From Pseudogemmobacter humi (GTDB lineage Bacteria; Pseudomonadota; Alphaproteobacteria; Rhodobacterales; Rhodobacteraceae), in NCBI RefSeq assembly GCF_900609055.1, contig NZ_UXAW01000090.1:1-64000 (forward strand): DNA of 64,000 bases, in the 5' to 3' direction. The translations under genes and the position numbers were made by a program. Shown one piece after another: positions 51,583-60,190 of the stretch (position 1 is its first letter; each line of letters begins with the position of its first letter). The notes beneath the pieces were generated by a model. That model saw only the letters and a list, made by a program, of their open reading frames with translations, searched no databases and was not told the origin of the DNA.

Positions 51583-52064
51583 CCCTCGCCACTGAGGTGC
51601 TCGACGCCGCGCGGCACGCAGCCGCGCGGATCGCCACCGCCGAAAGCTGCACCGGCGGCATGGTCGCGGCGGCGCTGACCGATGTGCCGGGCTCGTCGGA
51701 CGTGGTGGACCGCGGCTTCGTCACCTATTCCAACGAGGCCAAACAGGAGATGCTCGGCGTCGCCAAAGCCACGCTCGACGCTTATGGCGCGGTCAGCGAA
51801 CAGGTCGCGCGCGAGATGGCCGAGGGCGCGCTCGCGCATTCGCGCGCCACGCTGGCGGTCTCGGTCACCGGCATCGCCGGACCGGGAGGCAGCGGGTTCA
51901 AGCCCGAGGGCCGGGTCTGTTTCGGCCTCGCCCAGGCCGGCCGCCCCACCCGCACCGGGACCCTGGACTTCGGCGCCCCCGGCCGCGCCGAGGTGCGCCG
52001 CCAGAGCACGCTCCACGCGCTGCGCCTGCTTCTCGCCGCCCTGCAACCGCGGGCCCTGGCCTGA
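51567..52064 (+). CDS. CinA C-terminal-type nicotinamide-nucleotide amidohydrolase
   Basis: This 165-residue stand-alone CinA domain (PncC type) deamidates nicotinamide mononucleotide to nicotinate mononucleotide in pyridine-nucleotide recycling. The visible motifs are [36 protein letters not shown] and [16 protein letters not shown]. The N-terminal CinA pyrophosphatase domain is absent. ATG 51567 lies inside pgpA. The ispDF-pgpA-cinA set is a common alphaproteobacterial cluster. Confidence 0.9.
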   Translation: MAPDLTLATEVLDAARHAAARIATAESCTGGMVAAALTDVPGSSDVVDRGFVTYSNEAKQEMLGVAKATLDAYGAVSEQVAREMAEGALAHSRATLAVSVTGIAGPGGSGFKPEGRVCFGLAQAGRPTRTGTLDFGAPGRAEVRRQSTLHALRLLLAALQPRALA

Positions 52065-52074
52065 CCCTGCCGTC

Positions 52075-52106
52075 TTCATCCTGACCCAAATACCCCCGCC
52101 GGAGGC
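52075..52106. repeat. Dispersed 32-bp repeat (family 3, copy 3)
   Basis: These 32 bp are identical with the copies at 27688-27721 and 37107-37140. The repeat begins 11 bp after the CinA-type gene and sits between convergent genes. Confidence 0.9.
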
Positions 52107-52130
52107 AGGCGCGGGAACCGCGCCGCTCTT

Positions 52131-52583
52131 TCAGCGCGCGCCGTAAAGCTCGGCGGCCCGGCGCTCGAAGGCCCGCACGATCCGCTGCATCGCTTCGTTG
52201 AACACCAGCCCGATCACCCCTTGCAGGATCGCATTGCGGAACTCGAAATCCACGAAGAAATCCACCTCGCAGCCGCCCGCCTCCAGATCGCGGAACGCCC
52301 AGCCCGATCGCATATAGCGGAACGGCCCGTCGAGATATTCGGTCAGGATCCGGCTCTCGGCGGGCAAAAGCGTCACCCGGCTGCCGAACCGCTCGCGAAA
52401 CACCTTGAACGAGATCACCAGATCCGCCTCGATCACCTCGCCGCCCTCGACCGGGCTGCGCGAGCGGATCCGCGCCGCGGCGTTCCACGGCAGGAATTTC
52501 GGATAGCTTTCCACATCGGCGACCAGCGCGAACATCTCGCCGGCGCTATAGGGCAGCTTTCGGGTTTCTTGATGCTTCGGCAT
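52131..52583 (-). CDS. COQ10/RatA-like START-domain protein
   Basis: This 150-residue protein has the polyketide-cyclase/START fold. It begins [20 protein letters not shown], then PKFLPWNAA, and has [20 protein letters not shown] and [19 protein letters not shown]. The family includes mitochondrial COQ10, which binds and delivers ubiquinone, and E. coli RatA, which was labelled a ribosome-association toxin. In alphaproteobacteria a quinone-binding role is more likely. No antitoxin-like RatB gene is adjacent. It is often found near lipA, and lipA is 2 kb away here. Confidence 0.85.
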   Translation of the reverse strand: MPKHQETRKLPYSAGEMFALVADVESYPKFLPWNAAARIRSRSPVEGGEVIEADLVISFKVFRERFGSRVTLLPAESRILTEYLDGPFRYMRSGWAFRDLEAGGCEVDFFVDFEFRNAILQGVIGLVFNEAMQRIVRAFERRAAELYGAR

Positions 52584-52763
52584 TGTCAGGCTCGGTCGGA
52601 CACCCGCCCCATGTCGCGCGGGTGCGCCGCGATTTCAAGCCCGAAGCGTCTCCCGCGCGCAGCCGCCGCAACCCCCGCCGCAGCCCTCACCGCCGCCTGC
52701 GCGATTTTCCTTTCCCCGCCGGGCCGGATCGGCGAAAAAGACTGTCTCAGCCCCGGAGCCGCC

Positions 52764-53306
52764 ATGCCAGACCGCCCCTATGTGATCGATCAGATGATCA
52801 GCGCCAAGGCGATCGCCGCCCGGATCGAGGCGCTGGCGCGCGAGATCACCGAAGCCTTCCGCGGCACCGACAAGCTGGTGGTTGTCGGTCTGCTGCGCGG
52901 CTCTTTCGTCTTCATCGCCGATCTGGTGCGCGAGATCGACCTGCCGGTCGAGGTGGATTTCCTGGAGGCCTCGTCTTACGGCGACGGCACGCAATCCTCG
53001 CGCGAGGTGCGCATCCTCAAGGATCTGCGCGGCCAGATCCAGGGCCGCGACGTGCTGGTGGTCGAGGATATCGTCGATACCGGCTTCACCCTCACCCACG
53101 TCAAACACCTGCTTGAAAGCCGAGAGCCGCGCCGGCTGGAGATCTGCGCGCTGCTCGACAAACCCTCGCGCCGCGAGGTGCCGATCAGGGCGACCTGGAC
53201 CGGCTTCGAGATTCCCGACGAATTCGTCGTCGGCTACGGCATCGACTTTGCGCAACGCAACCGCAACCTGCCCTATATCGGCAAGGTGCGGTTCCTGGAC
53301 GGGTAG
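52764..53306 (+). CDS. hpt: Hypoxanthine phosphoribosyltransferase
   Basis: Hpt salvages hypoxanthine (and guanine) to the nucleotide with PRPP. The 180-residue protein has [20 protein letters not shown], the flexible loop near [12 protein letters not shown], the PRPP motif [14 protein letters not shown] and the C-terminal [22 protein letters not shown], all canonical. ATG 52764 fits the family start. The 180-bp gap upstream (52584-52763) shows no gene. A small membrane-protein gene starts 5 bp after it. Confidence 0.95.
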   Translation: MPDRPYVIDQMISAKAIAARIEALAREITEAFRGTDKLVVVGLLRGSFVFIADLVREIDLPVEVDFLEASSYGDGTQSSREVRILKDLRGQIQGRDVLVVEDIVDTGFTLTHVKHLLESREPRRLEICALLDKPSRREVPIRATWTGFEIPDEFVVGYGIDFAQRNRNLPYIGKVRFLDG

Positions 53307-53311
53307 ACGGC

Positions 53312-53482
53312 ATGGATCCGATGCGCTGGCTGTTGCGCGCGAAACGCTGGGCGGCACATCCGCCGCCGATGCGCCGGGTGCTTCTGGTGCTGGGCGTGAT
53401 CGCGGCCTGTCTGGCGCTCGCGGCGTTTGAGTGGATCTGGGGCTGGCCCGCCTGGCTGACCGTGAACCGCATGCGGCCCTGA
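53312..53482 (+). CDS. Small conserved membrane protein after hpt
   Basis: This 56-residue frame begins MDPMRWLLRAKRWAAHPPPM. One hydrophobic helix, RRVLLVLGVIAACLALAAF, is followed by an aromatic tail WIWGWPAWLTVNRM. The WLLRAKRWA-HPPP-R-V/LVLG layout is familiar from short Rhodobacteraceae proteins of unknown function next to hpt. It starts 5 bp after the hpt stop and is probably cotranscribed. It is below the usual length cut-off and easily missed. Confidence 0.72.
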   Translation: MDPMRWLLRAKRWAAHPPPMRRVLLVLGVIAACLALAAFEWIWGWPAWLTVNRMRP

Positions 53483-53545
53483 CAAACCCTGCCTTCGCGG
53501 GTACTCTGGCCGGGCCTGCAAGCGACACGCCAGCCGGAGGGAACC

Positions 53546-54424
53546 ATGCGCCTTGTCCTCGCCGCTCTCGTCCTGATCGCCGCCGGGGCCGCGGCCTTCC
53601 TCTGGATCACCCGGCCGCGCCCGCTGGATGCCGCGGACCTCGCCGGGCTCGAAGGCGATGCGGCGCGCGGCGCGCAGGTCTTCCTCGCCACCGGCTGCGC
53701 ATCCTGCCACAAGGCGCCGGGTGCCGCGCCCGAGGCGGAACTGGTGCTTTCGGGCGGCCAGGAATTCCCCTCGGATTTCGGCACATTCCTCGCGCCGAAC
53801 ATCAGCCAGCACCCTGAGCAGGGGATCGGCGCCTGGTCGCTGCACGATCTCGCGAATGCCATGATGCGCGGCGTCTCGCCCGCGGGCGAGCATTATTACC
53901 CCGCCCTGCCCTATGCCTCTTACGCGAAGATGCGGCTCCAGGACGTGGCCGATCTCTACGCCTATATGCGGACCCTGCCCGCCGATCCGACCCCGAGCCA
54001 GCCGCATCGCCTCGGCTTTCCGTTCAACCAGCGCCTTGCGCTTGGCGGCTGGAAGCTCCTGTTCCTGAACACCGACTGGGCGCTGGCGGGCGATCTGCCG
54101 GAGCCGGCGGCGCGCGGGCGCTATATCGTCGAGGCGATGGCGCATTGCGGCGAATGCCATACGCCACGCAACCTGCTCGGCGGGATGGACCGCGGGCGCT
54201 GGCTGACCGGGGCGCCGAACCCCTCGGGGCGCGGCCGGATCCCGGGCGTCACGCCCGGGGAACTCGGCTGGAGCGCGGATGAGATCGTCGAATATCTGAC
54301 CTCGGGCTTCACCCCCGACTACGATTCGGCGGGCGGCCATATGGTCGCGGTGATCGAAAACCTCGCCCGCCTGCCGGTGGAAGACCGCGAGGCCGTCGCC
54401 GCCTATCTGCTGGCCCTGCCCTGA
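53546..54424 (+). CDS. Dihaem c-type cytochrome
   Basis: This 292-residue exported cytochrome has an N-terminal signal/anchor (residues 1-22). Two haem-binding sites, CASCH (51-55) and CGECH (200-204), define two cytochrome c domains. A PNISQHPEQGIGAWSLHDLA segment and GVSPAGEHYYPALPYASYAK (likely carrying a haem-ligand methionine region) resemble cytochrome subunits of membrane-bound alcohol or aldehyde dehydrogenases. No dehydrogenase gene is adjacent, so its electron donor is unknown. A GGAGGGAACC precedes the ATG. Confidence 0.9.
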   Translation: MRLVLAALVLIAAGAAAFLWITRPRPLDAADLAGLEGDAARGAQVFLATGCASCHKAPGAAPEAELVLSGGQEFPSDFGTFLAPNISQHPEQGIGAWSLHDLANAMMRGVSPAGEHYYPALPYASYAKMRLQDVADLYAYMRTLPADPTPSQPHRLGFPFNQRLALGGWKLLFLNTDWALAGDLPEPAARGRYIVEAMAHCGECHTPRNLLGGMDRGRWLTGAPNPSGRGRIPGVTPGELGWSADEIVEYLTSGFTPDYDSAGGHMVAVIENLARLPVEDREAVAAYLLALP

Positions 54425-54427
54425 GCC

Positions 54428-55375
54428 TCAGCCGCCCAGCTTTTCCAGCCGCGCCGCGCGCAGCCGGGCGAAATCCGACCCGGCATGGTAGGAGGATCGC
54501 GTCAGCGGCGTCGCCGAAACCATCAGGAAGCCCTTGTTCCAGGCCGATTTCTCGTAACCCGCGAATTCCTCGGGCGTGATGAAGGCCGCCACGCGGTGAT
54601 GCTTCGGCGTCGGTTGCAGATACTGGCCGATGGTCAGGAAGTCGATGTCGGCCGAGCGCATGTCGTCCATCACCTGATGCACCTGCTGGCGCTCTTCGCC
54701 CAGCCCCACCATGATCCCCGATTTGGTGAACATCGTGGGATCCAGTTCCTTCACCCGCTGCAACAGCCGCAGGCTGTGGAAATAGCGCGCGCCGGGGCGG
54801 ACCTCATGGTAGAGGCCCGGCACCGTCTCAAGATTGTGGTTGAACACATCGGGCCGCGCCTCGACCACCTTTTCCAGCGCAGAAGGCGCGCATTTCAGGA
54901 AATCGGGCGTCAGCACCTCGATCGTGGTCGCGGGCGAGCGGTGGCGGATCGCGCGGATGGTCTGGGCGAAATGCTCGGCGCCGCCGTCCTCCAGATCGTC
55001 GCGGTCGACGGAGGTCACCACCACATGCGCAAGGCCCAGCTTCGAGACCGCATGGGCCACCCGCCCCGGCTCGAACGCATCGAGGTTTTGCGGCTTGCCG
55101 GTCGCCACGTTGCAGAAGGTGCAGCCGCGGGTGCAGATCTCGCCCATGATCATCATGGTGGCATGGCCCTGCGACCAGCATTCGCCGACATTGGGGCAGC
55201 CCGCTTCCTCGCAGACCGTCACCAGGCGGTTTTCCTTCATGATGTCGCGGGTCTTGCGGTAGCCGTCCGAGGTGGGTGCCTTGACCCGGATCCAGGACGG
55301 TTTCTTCGGCTGCGCCTGATCGGGGCGATGCGCCTTTTCCGGGTGTCGCTGATCGGGGATCTTCAGATCGCGCAT
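54428..55375 (-). CDS. lipA: Lipoyl synthase LipA
   Basis: This radical-SAM enzyme inserts two sulfurs into octanoyl groups to make lipoate for 2-oxoacid dehydrogenases. The 315-residue protein has the sacrificial cluster motif [12 protein letters not shown] (CX4CX5C) and the radical-SAM motif CTRGCTFC, then [15 protein letters not shown] and [11 protein letters not shown]. The terminal [10 protein letters not shown] contains the conserved serine motif. ATG 55375 gives the known N-terminus. Cluster supply from the suf operon in this window is needed for this enzyme. Confidence 0.96.
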   Translation of the reverse strand: MRDLKIPDQRHPEKAHRPDQAQPKKPSWIRVKAPTSDGYRKTRDIMKENRLVTVCEEAGCPNVGECWSQGHATMMIMGEICTRGCTFCNVATGKPQNLDAFEPGRVAHAVSKLGLAHVVVTSVDRDDLEDGGAEHFAQTIRAIRHRSPATTIEVLTPDFLKCAPSALEKVVEARPDVFNHNLETVPGLYHEVRPGARYFHSLRLLQRVKELDPTMFTKSGIMVGLGEERQQVHQVMDDMRSADIDFLTIGQYLQPTPKHHRVAAFITPEEFAGYEKSAWNKGFLMVSATPLTRSSYHAGSDFARLRAARLEKLGG

Positions 55376-55566
55376 GGGCGGGCCCTTGTGGTTTTTCCCC
55401 CTGACGCGGGGCACCCGCAAAACATAGGCCGATCCCGGCGCCAAGGCAACGGACAGAGCATCGCAGTCTTTCCCCGCGCCACCCCGGCGGGGCATTGCCT
55501 CCTGCATCGACCGCGCATCGGCGGAAACCGTTCCGGTCGCAGGCGCTGGCCGCGCAGAGTGAATCA

Positions 55567-55590
55567 AAGGGGCCGCAGATGCGGCCCCTT
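55567..55590 (-). terminator. Hairpin terminator after the DUF6456 gene
   Basis: A perfect 10-bp stem AAGGGGCCGC/GCGGCCCCTT with an AGAT loop lies 5 bp after the stop codon at 55596. U-tracts are short in both directions. Confidence 0.6.
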
Positions 55591-55595
55591 TTCCG

Positions 55596-56807
55596 TCAGC
55601 CGATCAGCGGGCCCGAGCGGCCATAGGTCTCGTCGTAGTGGCGGCGCAGGCGCAGCAGCGCGATCCGCAGCACGATCTTGCCCGAACGCGCGGCCCAGCC
55701 CATGCGGCGCTCGGCACTTTCGACACCTTCCAGAAAGCAGCAGACCCGCAGCGCGATATCGCCCAGGCCCGGCCCCAGATCGCGCAAAGCCGCCGCCACC
55801 CGGTCGCGCGCGCGGCCCGGCCCTTCGGCCAGCCCCGAATTCGCGCGAAAGCCGCCGCGGTCGCCGCCGGTCAGGAATTTCTCCCAGTTCTGCGCCACCC
55901 GAGGCCCCATCTGGGCCAGTTCGAAATCCTCGCGCAGCCGCTCGGCCGCCTCGACCAGATCGGCACTCAGGAAGAACTGGCCGTTCTTCTCGCGCCGCCG
56001 CCCCAGCACCGCGACCGGGCTTTCGGCCAGGTTGTAGCGGGTGCGGCGCGGCCCCTCTTCGTCCGCCACCTCGCGCTCGCCCCAGATCCGGTGCTGGTCG
56101 GCGAAGGGCTGGGCGGCCTCGGCCATGCCGCCGGCCGCGCGGCCGTCCTCGTCCATCATGCGCTTCAGCGCCGCGCGGCCGCCCTGGGTGATCTCATAGG
56201 TCGAGATCCGCCCGGTCTTGCGACATGAGATCCAGTCCTTGAGGCAGAAGGCCTGGGCGATCTCGCGATCCAGCACCGCGGTCTTCGCCGCGCGCCCGTC
56301 GGGGAATTCGCGCAGCACCACCGCCTTTTCCATATCGCTGGCGAAGGCGAGCACCGCGCCCGGCTCGGCCAGACGGCGCAGGATCCGCCGCCCCTCCTCG
56401 CGCAGCCGGGTCTCGTCGGGCAGGGACGGCGCCGCGGGCGCCTTCACGGGCCGGGGCACGGCCTGGAACGAAGGGGAACGGGGAGAGATATGAGCTGTCA
56501 TTCCGGTGGGATCCTCTGAGCCGGCGGGAAATTCTGGCCGGCGCGCCGCATGACTGAGCCGGTCGAGCGCCGAATCCATCAGCGGATCGTCGCGGCGGCC
56601 CTCATAGCGGCGCACCTGGCGCAGCACGGTCGAGGCATGCAAACCCCGGTCCCGCGCCAGCGCCCTGAGCGATTTCCCCTCTTCGGTATGGCCGAGATAC
56701 AGCCTGACCCGTTCGGGCAGCCAGTCCGGCAAAGCCAGGGCAGCGGGAGCCAGGACTGTGGGGGCCAGCGGGGCTGGTCTTGTCTCATATCTGACTGACT
56801 GGTCCAT
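55596..56807 (-). CDS. DUF6456 helix-turn-helix DNA-binding protein
   Basis: This protein of about 403 residues has an N-terminal HTH ([20 protein letters not shown], then [15 protein letters not shown]), a variable linker and a C-terminal DUF6456 domain ([26 protein letters not shown], then [20 protein letters not shown]). The domain is found in alphaproteobacterial regulators of unknown target. Start choice is open: ATG 56807 with GGA at a suitable distance was chosen over ATG 56816 and GTG 56843. The AT-rich upstream region holds palindromic elements. The gene is divergent from the DUF6477 gene. Confidence 0.78.
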   Translation of the reverse strand: MDQSVRYETRPAPLAPTVLAPAALALPDWLPERVRLYLGHTEEGKSLRALARDRGLHASTVLRQVRRYEGRRDDPLMDSALDRLSHAARRPEFPAGSEDPTGMTAHISPRSPSFQAVPRPVKAPAAPSLPDETRLREEGRRILRRLAEPGAVLAFASDMEKAVVLREFPDGRAAKTAVLDREIAQAFCLKDWISCRKTGRISTYEITQGGRAALKRMMDEDGRAAGGMAEAAQPFADQHRIWGEREVADEEGPRRTRYNLAESPVAVLGRRREKNGQFFLSADLVEAAERLREDFELAQMGPRVAQNWEKFLTGGDRGGFRANSGLAEGPGRARDRVAAALRDLGPGLGDIALRVCCFLEGVESAERRMGWAARSGKIVLRIALLRLRRHYDETYGRSGPLIG

Positions 56808-56861
56808 GTTTTCCATCAGAACATCCGGCCGAAGCGTCTGCACAACCTAAGGGGGATTTGG

Positions 56862-56904
56862 TTACTCAGATCTTAACTGTTTACGATCTGTGCATAATCG
56901 TAAC
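56862..56904. promoter_or_regulatory. Regulatory region between DUF6456 and DUF6477 genes
   Basis: TTAC-N7-TTAAC (56862-56877) differs at one position from the CtrA consensus TTAA-N7-TTAAC. It is followed by a perfect palindrome TTACGAT-N9-ATCGTAA (56882-56904). A DnaA-box-like TTATGCACA (one mismatch) is inside the palindrome on the minus strand. The region is far more AT-rich than its surroundings, as expected of a control region. The binding proteins are unproven. Confidence 0.45.
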
Positions 56905-57008
56905 CAAAACCTAAACAGTGGCGAAGCGTCCGAACGCCCGTGCAAAACGAAACGCAACGCAAGGTTGTGCCCCTCTAAGACTATGCGCCCCGACTGAATG
57001 AGGTTCGC

Positions 57009-57302
57009 ATGTCCGACTTCCGCACCCTCCTGGCCGAGATGCGCCGCCCCGGTATCCTGATGCGCGCCGTGCGCTTCGGTCTTGCCGATTATCAGCGCCA
57101 GCACATGCTCAAACGGCTGGCGCCCGAAGAGACCCGGCCCGAACGCATCCTGCCGCGGCTGTTTGAAACCGAGGCGCGGCTTGAGGAAACCCGCCAGCGG
57201 GGGGATGCGAATTACTCGATCCGGGATCATATCGAGGTGCTGGTGACGCTGGTGGCCGAGACCCGGGCCTGGTATCGCCCGACCGCCGTCCAGGCCGGAT
57301 AG
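57009..57302 (+). CDS. DUF6477 small protein
   Basis: This 97-residue, arginine-rich, helical protein (LAEMRRPGILMRAVRFGLAD, then YQRQHMLKRLAPEETRPERI) belongs to a small family found in Rhodobacteraceae with no known function. ATG 57009 follows TGAGG. It is divergent from the DUF6456 regulator, an association that may be conserved. Confidence 0.75.
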   Translation: MSDFRTLLAEMRRPGILMRAVRFGLADYQRQHMLKRLAPEETRPERILPRLFETEARLEETRQRGDANYSIRDHIEVLVTLVAETRAWYRPTAVQAG

Positions 57303-57388
57303 CGGCCCCGCGGGGGCTCTTCCGCCCTTACGGGCGTCATCGCCGGCGAAGAGGTCTGTGAAGACCGATGAGCGGACCCCGCGCGAAG

Positions 57389-57420
57389 GAAAAAGCCCCG
57401 CTCTGTTGCCAGAGCGGGGC
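57389..57420 (-). terminator. Intrinsic terminator of the MttB homologue gene
   Basis: On the minus strand an 11-bp stem GCCCCGCTCTG/CAGAGCGGGGC with a 4-nt loop is followed by UUUUUCC. It starts 24 bp after the stop at 57444. Confidence 0.88.
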
Positions 57421-57443
57421 CGGTTGTTTCCGCTATGGAAACC

Positions 57444-58985
57444 TCAGATGAAAGCGTCGGGCATTTCCGCTTTGCGCTCTGCCACGAAAGCATCAAGCGC
57501 CTCGCGTTTCGCCTCGTCCAGCGCCGGGGGCACGTAATCGGCCAGCATCTTCTTCACCCGCACCGAGGCCAGCTGCGCGGTGTCGCGCCCGCCTTCCTCT
57601 TCCCAGGTCTCGAAGGGTTTGTAATCCAGCACTTCGGTGCGCCAGAACGCGGTCTTGAAATTGGCCTGGGTATGGGCACAGCCGAGGTAATGGCCACCCG
57701 GACCCACTTCGCGGATCGCGTCCATGGCCTGCGCGTTCTCATCGACCGCGACGCCCCGCGCCAGCCCGTGCAGCGTGCCGAGCTGGTCGGCATCCATCAC
57801 GAATTTCTCGTAAGACGACACCAGACCGCCTTCCAGCCAGCCGCAGGCATGCAGCATGAAGTTCACCCCGGCGGTGAGCCCCATGTTCAGGCTGTTCGCG
57901 GTCTCATAGGCGGCCTGGGCATCGGGCAGTTTCGAGCCGCAGAACGAGCCCGCCGAGCGGTAGGGCAGCCCCAGACGGCGCACCAGTTGCCCGGCGCCCC
58001 AGGTGATATGGGCGGCCTCGGGCGTCCCGAAGGTGGGCGCCCCCGAGTTCATGTCGATCGAGGTCACGAAAGCCCCGGCGATCACCGGCGCACCGGCGCG
58101 CACCAGTTGGCTATAGGCCACCCCCGCCAGCACCTCGGCCAGCACCTGGGTCAGCGTGCCCGCCACCGTCACCGGCGCCATCGCGCCGCCGACGATGAAG
58201 GGCGAGATGATCGCCGCCTGGTTCGCCGCCGCATAGACCTCAAGCGCGCCCATCATGATGCCATCGAAGGTCAGCGGCGAGTTGATGTTGATCAGCGAGG
58301 TCATCACCGTGTTCTGATCGACGAAATCGTCGCCGAACAGGATCTTCGACATCGCAACCGAATCCGCCGCCCGCGACGGCTCGGTCACCGAGCCCATATA
58401 GGGCTTGTCCGAAAGCGTCATATGGGCCAGCAGCATGTCGAGATGGCGCTTGTTCACCGGCACGTCGGTCGGCTCGCAGACCGTCCCGCCGGAATGGTGC
58501 AGCCATTTCGACATATAGCCGAGCTTCACGAAATTGCGGAAATCCTCGATGGTGGCGTAACGCCGCCCGCCCTCGGCGTCGCGCACGAAGGGCGGGCCGT
58601 AGACCGGGGCCAGCACCAGATTGCGACCGCCGATTTCGACATTGCGCCCGGGGTTGCGGGCGTGCTGGGTAAAGCTCGCGGGCGCGGTGGAACAGAGCTT
58701 GCGCGCAAGGCCGCGCGGGATATGCACCCTTTCGCCCTTCACATCGGCACCCGCCGCGCGCCAGCGGTCCAGCGCGGCCGGGTTTTCCACGAAATTCACG
58801 CCGATCTCTTCCAGAACGGTCTCGGCGTTGTATTCGATGATCTGAAGCGCCTCTTCGTTCAGCACCTCGAAATTCGGAATGTTGCGGGTGATGAACTTCG
58901 CGGTCTCGAAGCTCACCGCGGTGCGTTCGGCCCTGCGAGCCGCGCCGCCGCCACGCGCCCGGCGGCCTTCGATCACTTCCGACAT
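57444..58985 (-). CDS. MttB-superfamily methyltransferase (non-pyrrolysine)
   Basis: This 513-residue member of the trimethylamine methyltransferase family shows the family segments EEALQIIEYNAETVLEEIGV and GGTVCEPTDVPVNKRHLDML. In true MttB an amber codon encodes pyrrolysine. Here the frame is continuous with no amber codon, so it is a non-Pyl homologue, like MtgB and its relatives that demethylate quaternary amines such as glycine betaine. No corrinoid protein or reductive activase gene is nearby. AGGAGG lies 5 nt before the ATG, a very strong ribosome-binding site. Confidence 0.9.
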   Translation of the reverse strand: MSEVIEGRRARGGGAARRAERTAVSFETAKFITRNIPNFEVLNEEALQIIEYNAETVLEEIGVNFVENPAALDRWRAAGADVKGERVHIPRGLARKLCSTAPASFTQHARNPGRNVEIGGRNLVLAPVYGPPFVRDAEGGRRYATIEDFRNFVKLGYMSKWLHHSGGTVCEPTDVPVNKRHLDMLLAHMTLSDKPYMGSVTEPSRAADSVAMSKILFGDDFVDQNTVMTSLININSPLTFDGIMMGALEVYAAANQAAIISPFIVGGAMAPVTVAGTLTQVLAEVLAGVAYSQLVRAGAPVIAGAFVTSIDMNSGAPTFGTPEAAHITWGAGQLVRRLGLPYRSAGSFCGSKLPDAQAAYETANSLNMGLTAGVNFMLHACGWLEGGLVSSYEKFVMDADQLGTLHGLARGVAVDENAQAMDAIREVGPGGHYLGCAHTQANFKTAFWRTEVLDYKPFETWEEEGGRDTAQLASVRVKKMLADYVPPALDEAKREALDAFVAERKAEMPDAFI

Positions 58986-59146
58986 GTCATCCTCCTGAAC
59001 GGCTTTCCGACCCTGAAATAAACCCCAGGGCAGAGGATCCGCCTGGTGTTTACGTCACTTTTACGCGGAAACCGACATTTGCCGCCGCCGGAACCGACAC
59101 CGGCACGGCGGAATCGACGAAATCGCGGCCAGAACCGTCGGAAGAG

Positions 59147-59176
59147 TTGACAGATGAGAATGATTTGCATTTACAT
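59147..59176 (+). promoter_or_regulatory. sitA promoter with Fur/Mur-type box
   Basis: TTGACA (59147-59152) is a perfect -35, and a -10 lies at about 59170-59176. A 19-bp segment 59156-59174 (GAGAATGATTTGCATTTAC) matches 14 of 19 positions of the classic Fur box. It fills the space between the boxes, so a bound Fur/Mur repressor would block the promoter. Mur control of sit genes by manganese is known in Rhodobacter. Confidence 0.7.
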
Positions 59177-59203
59177 GTGATCGCGCAACAGCAGGAGATC
59201 GCG

Positions 59204-60112
59204 ATGCCCCGCCCCCTTCTTCGTCTTTTAGGCACTGCCGCGCTTGCCGCGCTGATCGCCGCCCCGGCGCTGGCCCGGACCGGGGAGCGGATGAAGGTGG
59301 TCACCACTTTCACGGTGCTGGCCGATATGGCGCGCAATGTGGCCGGCGACGCGGCCGAGGTGGTCTCGATCACCAAACCCGGGGCCGAAATCCATGGCTA
59401 CGAGCCCACCCCGCGCGATCTGGTCGGCGTCCAGGACGCGGATCTGATTCTCTGGAACGGGCTGAACCTGGAATTGTGGTTCGCGGGCTTTCTGGAAAAC
59501 CTGGGCGATGTGCCCTCGGTCACCATCAGCGACGGGATCGTCCCGATCGCGATCTCTTCGGGCAGCTATGAGGGCAAGGCCAATCCCCATGCCTGGATGG
59601 GGCTCGACAACGCGTTGATCTATATCGACAATATCGCAGATGCCTTCGCGGAACACGACCCGGAGAACGCCGCAGCCTACAAGGCCAATGCCGAAAGCTA
59701 CAAGGCCGAGCTGCGCGCCGCCATCGGGCCATTGCGCGAGCGCGTGCAGGCGATCCCCGAGGACCGGCGCTGGCTGGTGACCTGCGAGGGCGCTTTCAGC
59801 TATCTGGCCCGCGATTTCGGCATGCACGAGCTTTATCTCTGGCCGATGAACGCCGATCAGATGGGCACGCCGCAGCAGGTGCGCGCGGTGATCGACGGCG
59901 TGCGCGGGCAGGAGATCCCGGTGGTGTTCTGCGAAAGCACCGTCAACACCGCCCCCGCCAAACAGGTCGCCCGCGAGACCGGCGCCCGCTACGGCGGCGA
60001 ATTGTATGTCGACAGCCTGTCCGAACCCGACGGCCCGGTGCCGACCTATCTCGATCTGCTGAAAGTCACGGCGGAAACCATCGCCGCCGGGCTTGAGGGC
60101 GAGGGTAACTGA
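59204..60112 (+). CDS. sitA: Manganese/iron ABC transporter substrate-binding protein SitA
   Basis: This 302-residue periplasmic binding protein of the cluster A-I metal family has a signal peptide in residues 1-24 (APALA-RTGER). The four metal ligands of the Mn/Fe subgroup can be read: H64 (AEIHGYEPTP), H129 (KANPHAWMG), E195 (TCEGAFSYLA) and D270 (ELYVDSLSE). The absence of a histidine-rich loop argues against a ZnuA role. ATG 59204 has AGGAG upstream. The longer frame starts inside the promoter and is rejected. Confidence 0.93.
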   Translation: MPRPLLRLLGTAALAALIAAPALARTGERMKVVTTFTVLADMARNVAGDAAEVVSITKPGAEIHGYEPTPRDLVGVQDADLILWNGLNLELWFAGFLENLGDVPSVTISDGIVPIAISSGSYEGKANPHAWMGLDNALIYIDNIADAFAEHDPENAAAYKANAESYKAELRAAIGPLRERVQAIPEDRRWLVTCEGAFSYLARDFGMHELYLWPMNADQMGTPQQVRAVIDGVRGQEIPVVFCESTVNTAPAKQVARETGARYGGELYVDSLSEPDGPVPTYLDLLKVTAETIAAGLEGEGN

Positions 60113-60133
60113 GAACGCGTCTCAAAAGCACTT

Positions 60134-60159
60134 CTCTGCCGCGCATCGCCGTGGCAGAG
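60134..60159 (+). other. Intercistronic hairpin between sitA and sitB
   Basis: A CTCTGCC/GGCAGAG 7-bp stem lies in the 78-bp gap after sitA. There is no U-tract. It may protect the sitA part of the mRNA and so raise binding-protein levels over the transporter; that is inference. Confidence 0.45.
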
Positions 60160-60190
60160 TTCGCCTGAACCGGCAAAAGCCAGGAGCATC

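Noticed and set aside
52131-52583. Toxin-antitoxin system (RatA toxin)
   Set aside because: The family label RatA comes from E. coli. No antitoxin partner is adjacent and alphaproteobacterial members resemble COQ10, so a toxin call is not supported.
57444-58985. Pyrrolysine-containing trimethylamine methyltransferase
   Set aside because: There is no in-frame amber codon in the 513-codon frame and no pyrrolysine genes are seen in the window.
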